Below, piece after piece: positions 8,920 to 19,316 of a stretch of DNA of 64,000 nt. The DNA comes from Blasia pusilla. Lineage: Eukaryota > Marchantiophyta > Marchantiopsida > Blasiales. The number at the start of each line of letters is the position of its first letter. The first letter of the stretch is position 1. Position numbers and translations under genes: made by a program. The notes under the pieces are model-generated. The model was not told the origin of the DNA. It saw only the letters and a list, made by a program, of their open reading frames with translations, and searched no databases. The stretch covers positions 15,624,001 through 15,688,000 of the forward strand of contig CM114272.1 in the NCBI GenBank assembly GCA_050084515.1, in the 5' to 3' direction.

Positions 8920-9165
8920 ATGACGAGGAAAAAATCACAAGCCAAAAATTCTAGGAGCTTCACTCCGAAGTCCATTAGGACTCCTGCGTCAGCTTCTCCT
9001 GGGCCTCGTTCGGCGAATGAAATTAGGCAGCAGGAAATCGAGGAGCGGGAAAGGGAAGCGGAGATGCACAACCAAGTGCTTCTTGCGAGACGTGTTCAAG
9101 AGGCGCTAGATAAACAGAACGCAGAGGCTGAGACGTCGTAGGCCTTGAAGAAAAGGATCGCCGAC
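8920..9165 (+). pseudogene. Copy B exon 1, first (truncated) tandem copy
   Basis: Opens MTRKKSQAKNSRSFTPKS and stops at TAG 9139-9141, where the second copy (9485) and copy A (73-75) have CAG. A ~346-bp direct tandem duplication (about 8827-9172 and 9173-9518) repeats the leader and start codon, so two ATGs lie 346 bp apart. The start was chosen at 8920 because copy C has the same MTRKK start; an upstream in-frame GTG at 8899 is not conserved. Confidence 0.65.
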
Positions 9166-9265
9166 GAATCGCCATCAAGGCGATTCGAGCTCCCCATCTC
9201 CACATCAGCAAGATGACTCATCAAGGGATTCGTCGTGGACATAGGTGGAGGCATTTCCGGAAAAA

Positions 9266-9893
9266 ATGACGAGGAAAAAATCACAAGCCAACAAGTCTGG
9301 GAGCTTCACTCCGAAGTCCATTAGGACTCCTACGTCAGCTTCTCCTGGGCCTCGTTCGGCGAATGAAATTAGGCAACAGGAAATCAAGGAGCGGGAAAGG
9401 GGAGCGGAGATGCACAACCAAGTGCTTCTTGCGAGATGTGTTCAAGAGGCGCTAGATAAACAGAACGCAGAGGCTGAGACGTCGCAGGCCTAGAAGAAAA
9501 GGATCGCCGACGAAAACAGAGAAAAGAAGCGTCTGGACGCGTCGGTGAGGAGGGCAGAATTGGCTAAAGCGAGGAGGGAAAAAGCGATAGCCATTGACGA
9601 TAGCCCAGCCCGTCCAACCGCAAGTGTTGAGATGCGGGAAATGTCCCCCACGAAGTCCGGGGACACAATCAACATAGTGGAAACACCAGAAGTTGAAATC
9701 GATGACGACGAGGTCATGAGGACCGCCAGCGTGGAGATGGTGGACATGGCCGAAGAAGCCAGAGAGCGGTTTCTCGACTCCAAGCCCGGCGGAGGACATC
9801 GACCTCTATCGAATCAACGAGTTCCCAGTCGATTTTCTAGCTTCTGTCTCAGACAAGTTAGCTGGTCAAGAAACCCACCCCATTTTCGAGCAG
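9266..9893 (+). pseudogene. Copy B exon 1, second copy
   Basis: Starts MTRKKSQANKSGSFTPKS at 9266. A coiled-coil segment rich in Glu/Arg/Ala follows (NEIRQQEIKERER, VRRAELAKARREK), then the acidic linker, ending at donor CAG then gtaagg (9893/9894). Two defects are seen. TAG at about 9492 falls in QA-KK (copy A has TTG). A deletion near 9770 shifts the frame just before the conserved SPVEDIDLYR segment. Full exon length is ~209 codons, against 213 in copy C. Confidence 0.68.
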
Positions 9894-9983
9894 GTAAGGG
9901 AGGATCTGGGTGTTTTGATTAATGTGAATTGCAATTCATTGGGAATTTAGTGTAGCTTATTGATCTTGTCCCGGTTCTGACAT

Positions 9984-10455
9984 GTGATAAAGCAAATGGC
10001 ACTCATGGAGGGCCACAACGCCCCGAGGATTCCACTCTGCCGATTGCGGACAATGGAATACGTCCGCGAAATTCATCCGACGAGGACATCGCGGAAGCTT
10101 AAACAATCGGCGGCGACAAAGATCCACGTCAACAGCTTTCCTCCCTTCTATGTTCAGCCTTACGACGAGCATGGAACCCAAGCTCTGGTTACGGAGGAGG
10201 ACTTGGAAAAGCTCGACACATTCTGGAGGATGCGAGACCAGGATTTCAGAAGGCAAGTTGAGGGCACGGAATTCAGCTGGATGAGGAATCTGCATTTCTT
10301 CATCTGGGATGGAAATCACACGTTCATGGCGTGGACCAAGTTTATGGAGGAGCGCCCAACTCATTGGAGGCACATTTCTGCGTGAAGGCGGTGGTCCTTC
10401 ACCCATTCCCTCATCACATGGCGGCGGTGGAGATGGCAATGCATGCCATGAACAC
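9984..10455 (+). pseudogene. Copy B exon 2: ParB-like domain
   Basis: The same ParB/Srx-like domain as in copy A, with DGNHTFMAW at the nucleotide-binding box (Arg to Thr, so the basic residue of the GxRR-type box is lost). At 10224 it keeps TGG where copies A and C have TAG. Two breaks are visible: the splice acceptor reads ctgacat instead of ctgacag (9982-9983), and a missing G near 10353 shifts the frame after FMEERP. The donor AACAC then gtgagt lies at 10455/10456. Confidence 0.7.
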
Positions 10456-11085
10456 GTGAGTATCTTTAACACTTACACAACTGGTGGGCGTTATTGGGAT
10501 GCTTCAACATTTACGCAACTCGCCGGACTCCGGCGAGTTGCTCGATTGATGAATGGGTTAGGTTTGTTTTTGCCGAAAGAAACTTGTCGGACTCCGACGG
10601 GTTGCTCGACTTCGGACGCTTTTTCGGATGTTTTTAAGAATGCAACTCGTCGGACTCGAAGAGTTGTTTGATTGACCACGATTTAATTAGTTTTTGGCCC
10701 AAAGCAAAGCGCCGAGTCCGACGGGTTGCTCGACTCGCTGCCTTGTCAGGATGTTTTTTGAAGAATGCAACTCGTCGGACTTCGACGAGTTGTTCGACTG
10801 ATTGCAGGTTTAGAATTTTTTTTGCCCAAAGCAACCCGTCGGAGTCCGACGGGTTGCTTGCCTGGAAACTGTTTTTGGCCAAAATCAACCCGTGAGAGTC
10901 AGACGGGTTGCATTCGGAAGTTGGTTCCCCAAATTTCGCGTCAAATTGCAAGTTTCCATTCAATTGCAACATAGCGTGTCGGACTCGAAGCGGGTTGCTA
11001 TGTTCACGTTAGTATGTTCAGTTGCACAACCCGTCGGAGTCCGACGGGTTGAAACCAGGCATTAGCAAATCTGAATGCAACCCGT
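10456..11085 (+). repeat. Copy B intron 2, first part, palindromes
   Basis: Palindromes homologous to those in intron 2 of copy A, starting near 10516, 10583, 10641, 10705, 10769, 10831, 10885, 10975 and 11027. The first (10516-10540) has arms CGCCGG / CCGGCG where copy A (1028-1051) has CGTCGG / CCGACG. The intron is interrupted at 11086 by an LTR-like element and continues at 12359. Confidence 0.78.
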
Positions 11086-12358
11086 TGTCGTATAGTAAAA
11101 TCAACCAGTGTGTAAACTCCTTCGTCATTAAGTGTTAGACAAAGTTTCATTAGTATTAAGTAAATTGGCTTAGAAAAAGGAGATTCTTATGTTTAAACCT
11201 CTTTATGGTGCCTCTTTTATGCGGGCCCAACTTTAGGAAAAGGAGGTAATAAATAAAAGATGATTTTATAAAAGTAAAGTAATTGCTTTAATGAAAAGCA
11301 AAAGTAGTCTTGGTTGGTGGCTAGGTTAGTTAGGATAATTTGGAAAATATCAAGTGGGTAAAAGAGGATATTTTGGAAGAGATAAGAGGAAATGTACTTG
11401 TGTCAAAATGTGATTGGCTAAGCCTTGAGAGGAAGCCATGTGGCACAAGATAAGATAAGCTCTATTTCGTACTCTTGTGGATCCCTTGTGAATATATAAA
11501 GAGGAGGGACCTTCAAGGGTTCATCACCTTCTATTCCACATCTTTAGTCTCTCGTGTCTCTCTTAAGTATATGGCTTTGGGATTGCTTGCTCTTCCAATG
11601 AGAGTGGATCACCCCTCTTGGGAGAGTAACTTGACCATGGTCTATTCTTCGAGAGATTTCTAGAGTGTGGTGTGTGTGTGTGGGGATGAGAGGTTTGTCA
11701 CCGTAGAGGAGTTTAGTCATACTAAAATAGCGGATGTTTTGGCTTGTTACTTCCCCAATGAGAGTGGATTACCCCTCTTGGGAGAATAACTCCGCCAAAA
11801 CCCATTCTTGAGGAGAGTAGAGAATGTGTGTCAAGCATGGATAGGGGTGGAGCACGAGCTGTGCCCGACTTTCCTTTCCTCAATCCTTACCATGTCAAGG
11901 TACTCTTTGTAGATAGGCACTGGTTCACTCGCTATTTAGTTTATCACTTTGGGGAGGCGTTCATGAACCAGGTCATGCAATCTCCAACACCGGTGATTCG
12001 TCCTATTGTCACATATGGAAGGACATGGGATTGTACTTTGTATGTCCTTATATAGCGATCCATGGATGTCAATAGGTCTGCTCAAGTAGGGTTTAACACT
12101 AGTTGTGCTATCTTCCTCGTGTACAAGCATAAAATAGTTTATAGGGATTTTATAGTTAGGAATTTTGGGGTCCGATTTTACGAAGAAGTGATCGCCTTGG
12201 CACTTCCATTTGTGATACCTGTCGTGAGAGAATGGAGAGTGTACATCATAATTTTGTATTGAAAAAGGAGAACTTCTTAGAGAGTTCACCTTGCATCGAC
12301 CGCATCTACCGCAGCTAGAAGGCCCGCCCTTGCTCAAAGAAAGACTCTCGACACGACA
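11086..12358 (+). mobile_element. LTR-like element (1273 bp), copy 1
   Basis: Starts TGTCGTATAG and ends CGACACGACA, with short inverted ends TGTCGT/ACGACA and the TG...CA form of LTRs. It is flanked by CCGT on both sides (11082-11085 and 12359-12362), which fits a 4-bp target duplication within a palindrome; copy A has the uninterrupted site near 1635. It holds a TATA-like TATATAAA at 11493-11500 and an internally repeated stretch (atgagagtggat...ccctcttgggag, twice, near 11597 and 11759). No gag or pol is present, so a solo LTR is the simplest reading. The second copy is at 41332-42609 (minus). Confidence 0.6.
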
Positions 12359-12490
12359 CCGTCGGACTGCGACGGGTTGCATGATTTAGCTCGTTGCTAG
12401 AATCCGACCTTGAGCTGTGACGACCCGTCAGAGTCCGACGGGTTGCAGGAAGCCATGTAATTTCTTGACGGGTTGAGTTTGGATGTGCAG
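12359..12490 (+). repeat. Copy B intron 2, last part
   Basis: Continuation of intron 2 with two palindromes (near 12358 and 12422), matching 1635-1766 of copy A base for base over most of its length, up to the acceptor gatgtgcag (12490). Confidence 0.75.
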
Positions 12491-14246
12491 GATTGTATCG
12501 GAGGGGAATGTCACCCACCACTGGATCAAGGACTGCGATCGGGTGAGGAAGGTGCTTACGACGCACCCGGGAGAGTACAAGGGGTTCTTGGGCGATGCCC
12601 TTGTCAATCAAATGCTTGCAAAGGGTGCTCAGATTAAAAAGAAAACTTGGGCAAATAAGTTTATTTCCCAAGATGCAGCCGTAACCATCCTTTGCTGGTC
12701 AAAGATACAAGCCGCGAAGAAGAGCGCTGCATTGGAGCTGGAGCGGAGGGAGAAGGTATCTGCGTCTGAGCACGCAAAATTCATCCAAGCTGCAGTATCT
12801 GCAGCAACAAAATACACTGCGAGCAAGATGCAGCGATACATCAGCATTCTCAACCCCGAACTAGGTCCGGAGTTCTACAAAGAGCTGAAGGCGATTATCA
12901 AGCGCCAGCGGAAAAGGGATGAAGATCCGCATGGTCAGATTGGGGAGAAAGTGTCCTTGGATCGCGTGCATCGGTTTGCGTTGTCCGGCATAAGCCAGTT
13001 TAGGAGGATCCGATTGATAAAAATCAGTCTCGAGGGCAAAAAGGCCTAGAAGAGGGCGGCACACCATCCTCCAAGTGTGTCCGATCCAGTGATCTCCCAC
13101 TAGCTCCGCGAATGGTCATTCTGAGACGCGTTGCGGGTTATAGGGAAGTCCGTGCTGGACGGTCTGCAAGCGGAGCTTAGAAGATTAGAGCCCATCCCGG
13201 ATGAAGCAAACCTTCAAAGTTCTGGAGATTTCGAGGTTTGGCTCGACGACATCCAGGACAAGCCAACCAAAAACCCAAGATTCAAGACCATGTTCAAGGT
13301 TTGCGTCCTCCCTCAAGCAGAGCTTGATGAAGAAGTAGAGGGGAACAAACGGGATCAAGCGAAGAAGAAGCGAGATCTACAGGAGCAGACGGCCAATTCT
13401 GTTCGACTAAAAGCTGCCCAACGGATGGTCTTCAGGTACCTCGTCCGGTGTAAGAATGTAGTGCGTGGGGAAAATTACCGGTAGCCTTGAAATTGTGGGC
13501 TCGCCGCCGGATGCAGAGACATTCTCCATGTACGACATGGAGATGGGGCAGCACATGTTCGATTGTGAGATGGAGAATTGCCCCATTTGGCTCGACTTCA
13601 ACGACCCTGAAGACATCACCGATGAGGATTTATGAGTGCTTCATGATGCAGTGGCCTTAGGACAAGACGACATCCCCAATTTTGTCCAGCCTGAAGACTT
13701 CTTCGGAGGAGATGCAGAAGAGCAGGCCCACGAGACAGCTGAGTTGGCTTCCAAGGTCCGCATACGACCAAAGACAAATCCATAGCGGGTCTCAAAGGCA
13801 AGGCGAGGGGAGGGAAAAATTCAAAGGCCGAGTCTTCCCAAAGAGAGGCTGAAGATTCAAGGCCAGAGGCGGAATCGTCCGAACGAGCGGGGAGAGAGGG
13901 TCGGACCAGGTCCTCGGCGAAAAAAACGCCACCAGAGTCTGAGGTCATAGAAACCCCGACAAGCCGTCCCCAGACTAGGGAGAAGCGGAAGCGAGAGGTG
14001 CCTCGGTTGTCCCAAGGAGAATACAGTCCATCATCCTTGGGAAGACACAGACAAACAACGACCCGGACAAGCGTCCTCCTTGATTCACTCCTTTTTGGAT
14101 GAGTCAAGAACTTCGATTCTCAGCGTCGACACCAGCCATCGAAAAATTGACAACGCTGGGACGGAAGCTCCAACGAAACGGGCACGCTGCCTGGACGGTG
14201 AATGGAGTGGTTGAAGAGGTTCCGGTGGATCTCTTGATTGCTGATC
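12491..14246 (+). pseudogene. Copy B exon 3, truncated in methyltransferase motif IV
   Basis: Encodes IVSEGNVTHHWIKDCDRV onward with a clean frame up to TAG at 13047-13049. Later blocks are ILNPELGPEFYKELK, VLPQAELDEEVEGNKRD, CPIWLDFND, and the basic linker. Further shifts lie near 13130, 13460 and 13760, and near 14090. The exon breaks off at 14246, inside the motif IV codons (LLIADL), and is joined to inverted intron 3 sequence. Compared with copy C it keeps the WIKDCDRVRKVLTTHPG segment that C has lost, so B is the best guide to the start of this exon. Confidence 0.7.
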
Positions 14247-14620
14247 TAAAGAAGTCGGCTTGAGAACATTTTCAATAACTGACTTTGGAACAACCCATCG
14301 GAAACCAACAGGTTGCTCTCAACAGGTTGCTAGCTCGGTTGAGAGCAACCTGTTGGTTTCCGATGGGTTGCATCTTTCCCACATACACAGGGAAAACCGC
14401 GGTGTACCTGCAACCCATCAGAACCCGACGGGTTGCAGTTGCTTTTGGTTTTTCCCAGTTGATTTTGGTTTTTGGATGCAACCCATCGGATAGCGACGGG
14501 TTGGTCCGAGACGAAACAACCCGTCGGACTCCGATAGGTTGATCCAAAGTCAGTTATTGAAAATGTTCTCAAGCCGACTTCTTTAGTTTCTGACATTATT
14601 TCCAACGTGCTCATTTATAG
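14247..14620 (+). repeat. Fold-back copy of intron 3
   Basis: 14247-14289 is a perfect 43-bp reverse complement of 14543-14585. Within it, 14294-14323 and 14338-14367 form a perfect 30-bp stem with a 14-bp loop. So the 3' part of intron 3 is present first inverted and then forward. The forward part keeps palindromes near 14410, 14477 and 14517 and reaches acceptor atttatag (14620). Transcribed, this would make a long hairpin. Confidence 0.8.
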
Positions 14621-14664
14621 ATGGACCACTCCTACGTCTACTGCTTCGCTGTAGACGTAGGAGT
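14621..14664 (+). pseudogene. Exon 4 remnant with snap-back
   Basis: The first nine codons of exon 4 (MDHSYVYCF), then a turn. 14628-14641 is repeated as its exact reverse complement at 14651-14664 with a 9-bp loop, after which the sequence jumps into 3' module 1. Copy B therefore has no methyltransferase second half. Confidence 0.75.
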
Positions 14665-16047
14665 ATCCTTTTTGTAGCCTTGCTGATCATTTTTTGTCTT
14701 TTCGAATGTGATCGTCTATGTTATTTGCGGACTTCTACTTTGCAACCCGTCGGATTTCTCCTGCTTGCAACTTTCACTTTATGACCACTGCAACCCGTCG
14801 GATTTCTCCTCCTTGCAACCTTTCGCTTTTTGACTAGTGCACCCTTTTTACCACCTCCAGGCAACCTGTCTGATTCCGACAGGTTGCCTGATTGGACCCT
14901 TTCCCTGTTGGTCCAACTTAAGTGGCAGTCTCGCGGGCTTCTTCCCTTGGCACCTTCCCCTCAACTCGTAAAGGCAAGCGTAGGCTTTTTTTCTTCTCTC
15001 AGACGTGTTGGATTCCTTCTACCTGTGCGGTTGCCATAATGGTATTACCAGGGATGGAGCACATATTGATACTAGATGGGTGTCACATTGCAGAGCGTAC
15101 AAGGTATACTGCCGAGGAAGGCGGTGGGACTCGAGACAGGTTACATGGGACCGTTATGGTGTACCTAGGGGGGGGCAAGGCTCTCGAATTCGCCAACATT
15201 TTCAATCCCCGTCTACAATCGGCTAGAGGAGCCACTTGAATCCCAGGACATTCCTTTGGTACTGTCACCGAGGAGAGTTAGGAGTAAATTTGTAGATGAC
15301 GAGGATGAAGAAATCATAGACTAGGTGAAATGTACATTTCTGAGGTTCCTTCGGAGGTAATAAAAGACGAGATATTTTCAACCCATAATGGTGTTTGTAA
15401 AAGTTTGCTGGAATATGTTTTTGGACTTGTGGATTGTGTTCTTTTAGCTACTCAGAATTACAATTCTGCAACCCGTATGATTCCGACTTTTTGCTTTTTG
15501 CCCACTGCAACTTTTTAACCATTTCCAGGCAACCTGTCGGATTCCGACAGGTTGAGTGCTTGAGTGATCGGACTCTATCCCGGTGAGACCAACTTCGGAC
15601 GCATTGTGGCGGGCTTCTTGACTTTTGGCTCGTTCCCCTTCATTCGTCCAACCAATTGTAGGCTTCTTTTCTTGTCTAAGATGTGTAGGATTCCTACTAC
15701 CTGTCGGATTGCCATTTCGGATTCCCAACCCGTTAGATCGTCGTGGGTGCAGGGTGGAAGAAAATCACTTCTGAAAATCTTTCCTTTCTTATGGTGAGCT
15801 TTCTTACGGGTTGGGAGGGGTGCAGCTTCTCGATTTCTCAGCCTTAGGATCTGATTTGTTCATATTTCAGAAAGTTGATCTTGAGCAGACACCATTCATA
15901 ACCGACAGAAAGTTGGTTATGGGGCAATTCAGGGGAGGCCATGATGCAGGCAACAATCCCTGCAAAAAGAGAGGTACCCATCCGGGTGGTCCTCCAACAA
16001 AAATACCAAGGGCACTGCTTTTTGTTGACCGAGACAGGGAATGTTAA
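14665..16047 (+). other. Copy B 3' modules 1 and 2
   Basis: The same two-module 3' region as 4980-6353: half palindromes (14742, 14790), a full one near 14862, and the CRGRRW ORF from 15005. That ORF is shifted at the G-run near 15170, where one base is missing. Module 2 follows with palindromes near 15474 and 15530, then the open stretch 15811-16047 (LEQTPFITDRKLVMGQFRGG...). Sequence identity with copy A is visibly high, so the duplication is fairly young. Confidence 0.5.
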
Positions 16048-16334
16048 GAAACTTAGGCTCACATGGAGAGTGATGGAAAAATGTTTAGGGTGGTCTTATG
16101 ATGTCTCCTTTTTTCTCGCCCCCAGGAAAGAGGAGGTTTTTTTAGGGCCAAATGTGGACCACTAAATACTCTCTTCTAAAGATTTCTTGAATTTGAAAGC
16201 AAACAAAAATTTCAAATATGTCAAAAAGTTTTGAAGAGAGGAGGCGGATTTGGACTTTTTTTTTGAAGAGAGACTCTCCTCTCTTCCTCTCCTCCTCTCC
16301 TCTCTTACTCTCTCTTGTCAGAATACCAGCCCCC
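16048..16334 (+). repeat. CT-rich terminal repeat, copy 3
   Basis: As at 6354-6642, ending cagaataccagccccc and again joined to gcatctttcccacatac of intron 3, as at 6642/6643. The identical junction shows that 6643 onward and 16335 onward come from one duplicated unit. Confidence 0.72.
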
Positions 16335-16744
16335 GCATCTTTCCCACATACACAGGGAAAACCGCGGTATAACTGCAACCCGTCGGAACCCGATGGGTTG
16401 CAGTTTCTTTTGGTTTTTCCCAGTTGATTTTGGTTTTTGGATGCAACCCGTCGGATAGCGACGGGTTGCTCTCAGGCGAGCATGGGCTACTCTAGGCCAC
16501 CAACCCGTCGCCTTCCGACGGGTTGCTCACGGACAAAAACAACGGAGCCCGACGGGTTGTTTTAGTCCCTGACCAGCTCGACGGGTTGTTTTAGTCCCTG
16601 ACCAGCCCGTCGGAAGGCGACGGGTTGGTCCGAGACAAAACAACCCGTCGGACTCCGATAGGTTGATCCAAAGTCAGTTATTGAAAATGTTCTCAAGCCG
16701 ACTTCTTTAGTTTCTGACATTATTTCCAAGGTGCTCATTTACAG
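16335..16744 (+). repeat. Intron 3 fragment before exon 4 of copy E
   Basis: Palindromes near 16376, 16444, 16501, 16540, 16605 and 16643. A short direct duplication (cgacgggttgttttagtccctgacc) lies at 16550-16600. It ends at acceptor atttacag (16744). Confidence 0.75.
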
Positions 16745-17257
16745 ATGGACCACTCCTACGTCTACTGCTTCGGTGGGCCCGAGCACAATTTCCAAGTATT
16801 CAAGATCCAGGATCCTGTGGATCCATGCTCAGATGGGTACAGCTTAGATAGTTTGTACAATTCCCCCCCGGGAATTTACATGCAAGACAATACCCCACTT
16901 CTGGGAGGAAGGGAAAAGTCGCCAGCCCTGATGCAAACGCTCATCGAGCTCTGCTTAAGGCCCGGTGACTTGGTGTTCGACTTAGTGGGACTTTCAGGGG
17001 CAAGTATCAAAGGCGTCTGGCAGAGTGGCAGGAACATTCTCTGCCTCCCGGGAAGGCAGGAACTGTTTGACCTTTGCAAGGAGGCAAAGGCAAAATACGA
17101 AAGGCTCGTTGGGGCGTACAACTCTCCACCGAAGCCGAGAGCTCCGGTTCCAGAGCCACCCTTGGTAGTGACTCCATCGTCACTTCCAACGATTCCCAAA
17201 ATGGGGAGGGCAAGGCCGAAAGTAATTTTGCAAGAGCTCTCGGACGATGACGAGTAA
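16745..17257 (+). pseudogene. Copy E exon 4: intact methyltransferase second half
   Basis: The only fully open exon 4 in the window (170 codons, MDHSYVYCF to SDDDE-TAA). It shows the strand equivalent to HEYILVF and the block REKSPALMQTLIEL. The SAM-motif region reads PGDLVFDLVGLSGAS, followed by SGRNILCLPGRQELFDLC, equivalent to GRxxIGIExxxxY. A Pro-rich linker and an acidic tail close the exon. In active N4/N6 methyltransferases the motif is FxGxG; here it is VGLSG, with one of the two glycines kept. No upstream exons belong to this copy, so it is a fragment even though the frame is open. Confidence 0.7.
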
Positions 17258-18723
17258 GTTCAAAGAACTCAACGACCCAGCTTGACTGCAGCGTTTGGAG
17301 TAGAGAGTTTTTTTATGATGAGGCAAAAGATTTCATAGAATAGATCAAATGTACAGTTCCGAGCTTTTTTCGGATGATATAAAGCAGAAGATTTTTTCGA
17401 ACGATGGTGGTGCTTGTAAAAGTTTGCTGAACATTTTTTGTCTTTCCGAATGTGATCGTCCATGTACTCGTCGGATTTCTCCTGCTTGCAACTTTTCACT
17501 TTTTGACCACAACACCTTTTTACCACTTCCAGGCAACCTGTCGGATTCCGACAGGTTGCCTGATCGGACTCTTTCCCTGTTGGTCCAACTTAAGAGGCAG
17601 TCTCGCGGGCTTCTTCCCTTGGCACCTTCCCCTCAACTCGTAAAGGCAGGCGTAGGCTTCTTTTCTTCTCTCAGACGTGTTGGATTCCTACTACCTATGC
17701 GATTGCCATAATGGTATTACCGGGGACGGAGCACATATTGATACTAGATGGGTGTCACATTGCAGAGCGTACAAGGTATACTGCCGAGGAAGGCGGTGGG
17801 ACTCAAATTAGGTTACATGGGACCGTTATGGTGTACCTAGGGGGGGGCCAAGGCTCTCGAATTCGCCAACATTTTCGATCCCCGTCTACAATCGGCCAGA
17901 GGAGCCACTTGTATCCCAGGACATTCCTTTGGTACTGTCACCGAGGAGAGTTAGGAGTAAATTTGTAGATGACGAGGCTGAAGAAATCATAGACTAGGGC
18001 AAATGTACATTTCTGAGGTTCCTTCGGAGGTAATAAAGGACGAGATATTTTCAACCCACAATGGGTTTGTTTGCTCAATTACAAAAAAATAAAAATTATT
18101 TAATTAAGGAATATTTTTTTTTTGTTCTTTTAGCTACTCAGAATTAAAATATTGCAACCCGTATGATTCCGACGGGTTGCAACTTTTTGCTTTTTGCCCA
18201 CTGCAACTTTTTAACCATTTCCAGGCAAGTCAGCCGGATTCCGACAAAGTTGATCGCTTGAGTGATCGGACTCTTTCCATGTGAGACCAACTTCTGACGC
18301 ATTGTGGCGGGCTTCTTAACTTTTGGCTCGTTCCCCTACATTCGTCAAACCATTTGTAGGCTTCTTTTCTTGTCTAAGATGTGTAGGATTCCTACTACAT
18401 GTCGGATTGCCATTTCGGATTATTTCCGGCGGAGGCGTCGTGGGTGCAGGGTGGAAGAAAATCACTTCTAAAAATTCTTTCCTTATGGATTGCTTTCTTA
18501 CGGGTTGGGAGGGGTGCAGCTTCTCGGTTTCTCAGCCTTAGGATCTGATGTGTTCACATTTCACAAACTTGGTCTTGAGCAGACACCATTCATAACCAAC
18601 AGAAAGTTGGTTATGGGACAATTTAGGGGAGGCCATGATGCAGGCAACAATCCCTGCAAAAAGAGAGGTACCCATCCGGGTGGTCCTCCAACAAAAATAC
18701 CAAGGGCACAGTCTTTTTGTTGA
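17258..18723 (+). other. Copy E 3' modules 1 and 2
   Basis: Post-stop sequence, a full CTG/CAG-type palindrome near 17533, then the CRGRRW ORF. Its frame has TAG after RRWDSN (near 17812), while the alternative frame VLPGTEHILILDGCHIAE stays open to 17968. A 50-bp AT-rich insertion interrupts module 2 near 18065-18120. Palindromes lie near 18153 and 18223, followed by the terminal open stretch 18490-18723, which is truncated at PRAQSFC. Confidence 0.48.
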
Positions 18724-18734
18724 CCGAGACAGGG

Positions 18735-19025
18735 AATGTTAAGAAACTTAGGCTCACATGGAGAGTGATGGAAAAATGTTTGTAGTGGTCTTATGATGTC
18801 TCCTTTTTTCTCGCCCCCAGGAAAGAGGAGGTTTTTTTAGGGCCAAATGTGGATGACTAAATACTCTCTTCTAAAGATTTCCTGAATTTGAAAGCAAATA
18901 AAAATTTCAAATATGTCAAAAAGTTTTGAAGAGAGGAGGCGGATTTGACCCTTTTTTTTAAGAGAGACTCTCCTCTCTTCCTCTCTTCCTCTCCTCTCTT
19001 ACTCTATCCTGCCAGAATACCAGCC
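18735..19025 (+). repeat. CT-rich terminal repeat, copy 4
   Basis: Ends ccagaataccagccccc and is joined directly to coding sequence of exon 3 (copy D), cutting that exon one codon before the methyltransferase strand LLIAGFPSG. Confidence 0.72.
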
Positions 19026-19316
19026 CCCGACCTCCTCATTGCAGGTTTTCCTTCTGGGTTTTTCTTAAGGGACAACACTCCGTCTAACACTGTCCCAGAC
19101 TGGAATTTCCCGCCTTCGTACGACCAGATCGCGCTCTTGTTTTCTTTTTCCGACGCGTATGTGAGTGAAAGGGGTTGTTTCTTGGTCCTCACTGGAGGGA
19201 GCAAAGACAAGCTCTTCAACCTTCAGTGTGTGAAGAGATTGCTAAAGTGGAGGACGGCGCAATCATGGGTAATTAAAAACTAGTATCCACTCCGATCGGC
19301 GACAAGTCAAGTCCGG
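19026..19316 (+). pseudogene. Copy D exon 3, methyltransferase first half only
   Basis: Begins inside the motif IV strand (DLLIAGFPSGFFLRDN), continues through YDQIALLFSFSDAYVSERGCFLVLTGG and LQCVKRLLKWRTAQSW, and ends at donor CGG then gtaagt (19316/19317). The motif IV tetrad reads GFPS here, DLPS in copy A and DSPS in copy C. A TAG near 19282 replaces the Glu of NEYPLR. Intron 3 of this copy is closest to that of copy C, so C and D form a second subfamily. Confidence 0.68.

Noticed and set aside
11828-12262. Protein-coding genes inside the LTR-like element (MSSMDRGGARAV... and MDVNRSAQVG...)
   Set aside because: The frames are short, differ between the two copies of the element and show no known domain.
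16745-17257. Active DNA adenine methyltransferase
   Set aside because: Only the second half is present in this copy, the SAM motif is degenerate, and no copy in the window shows DPPY.
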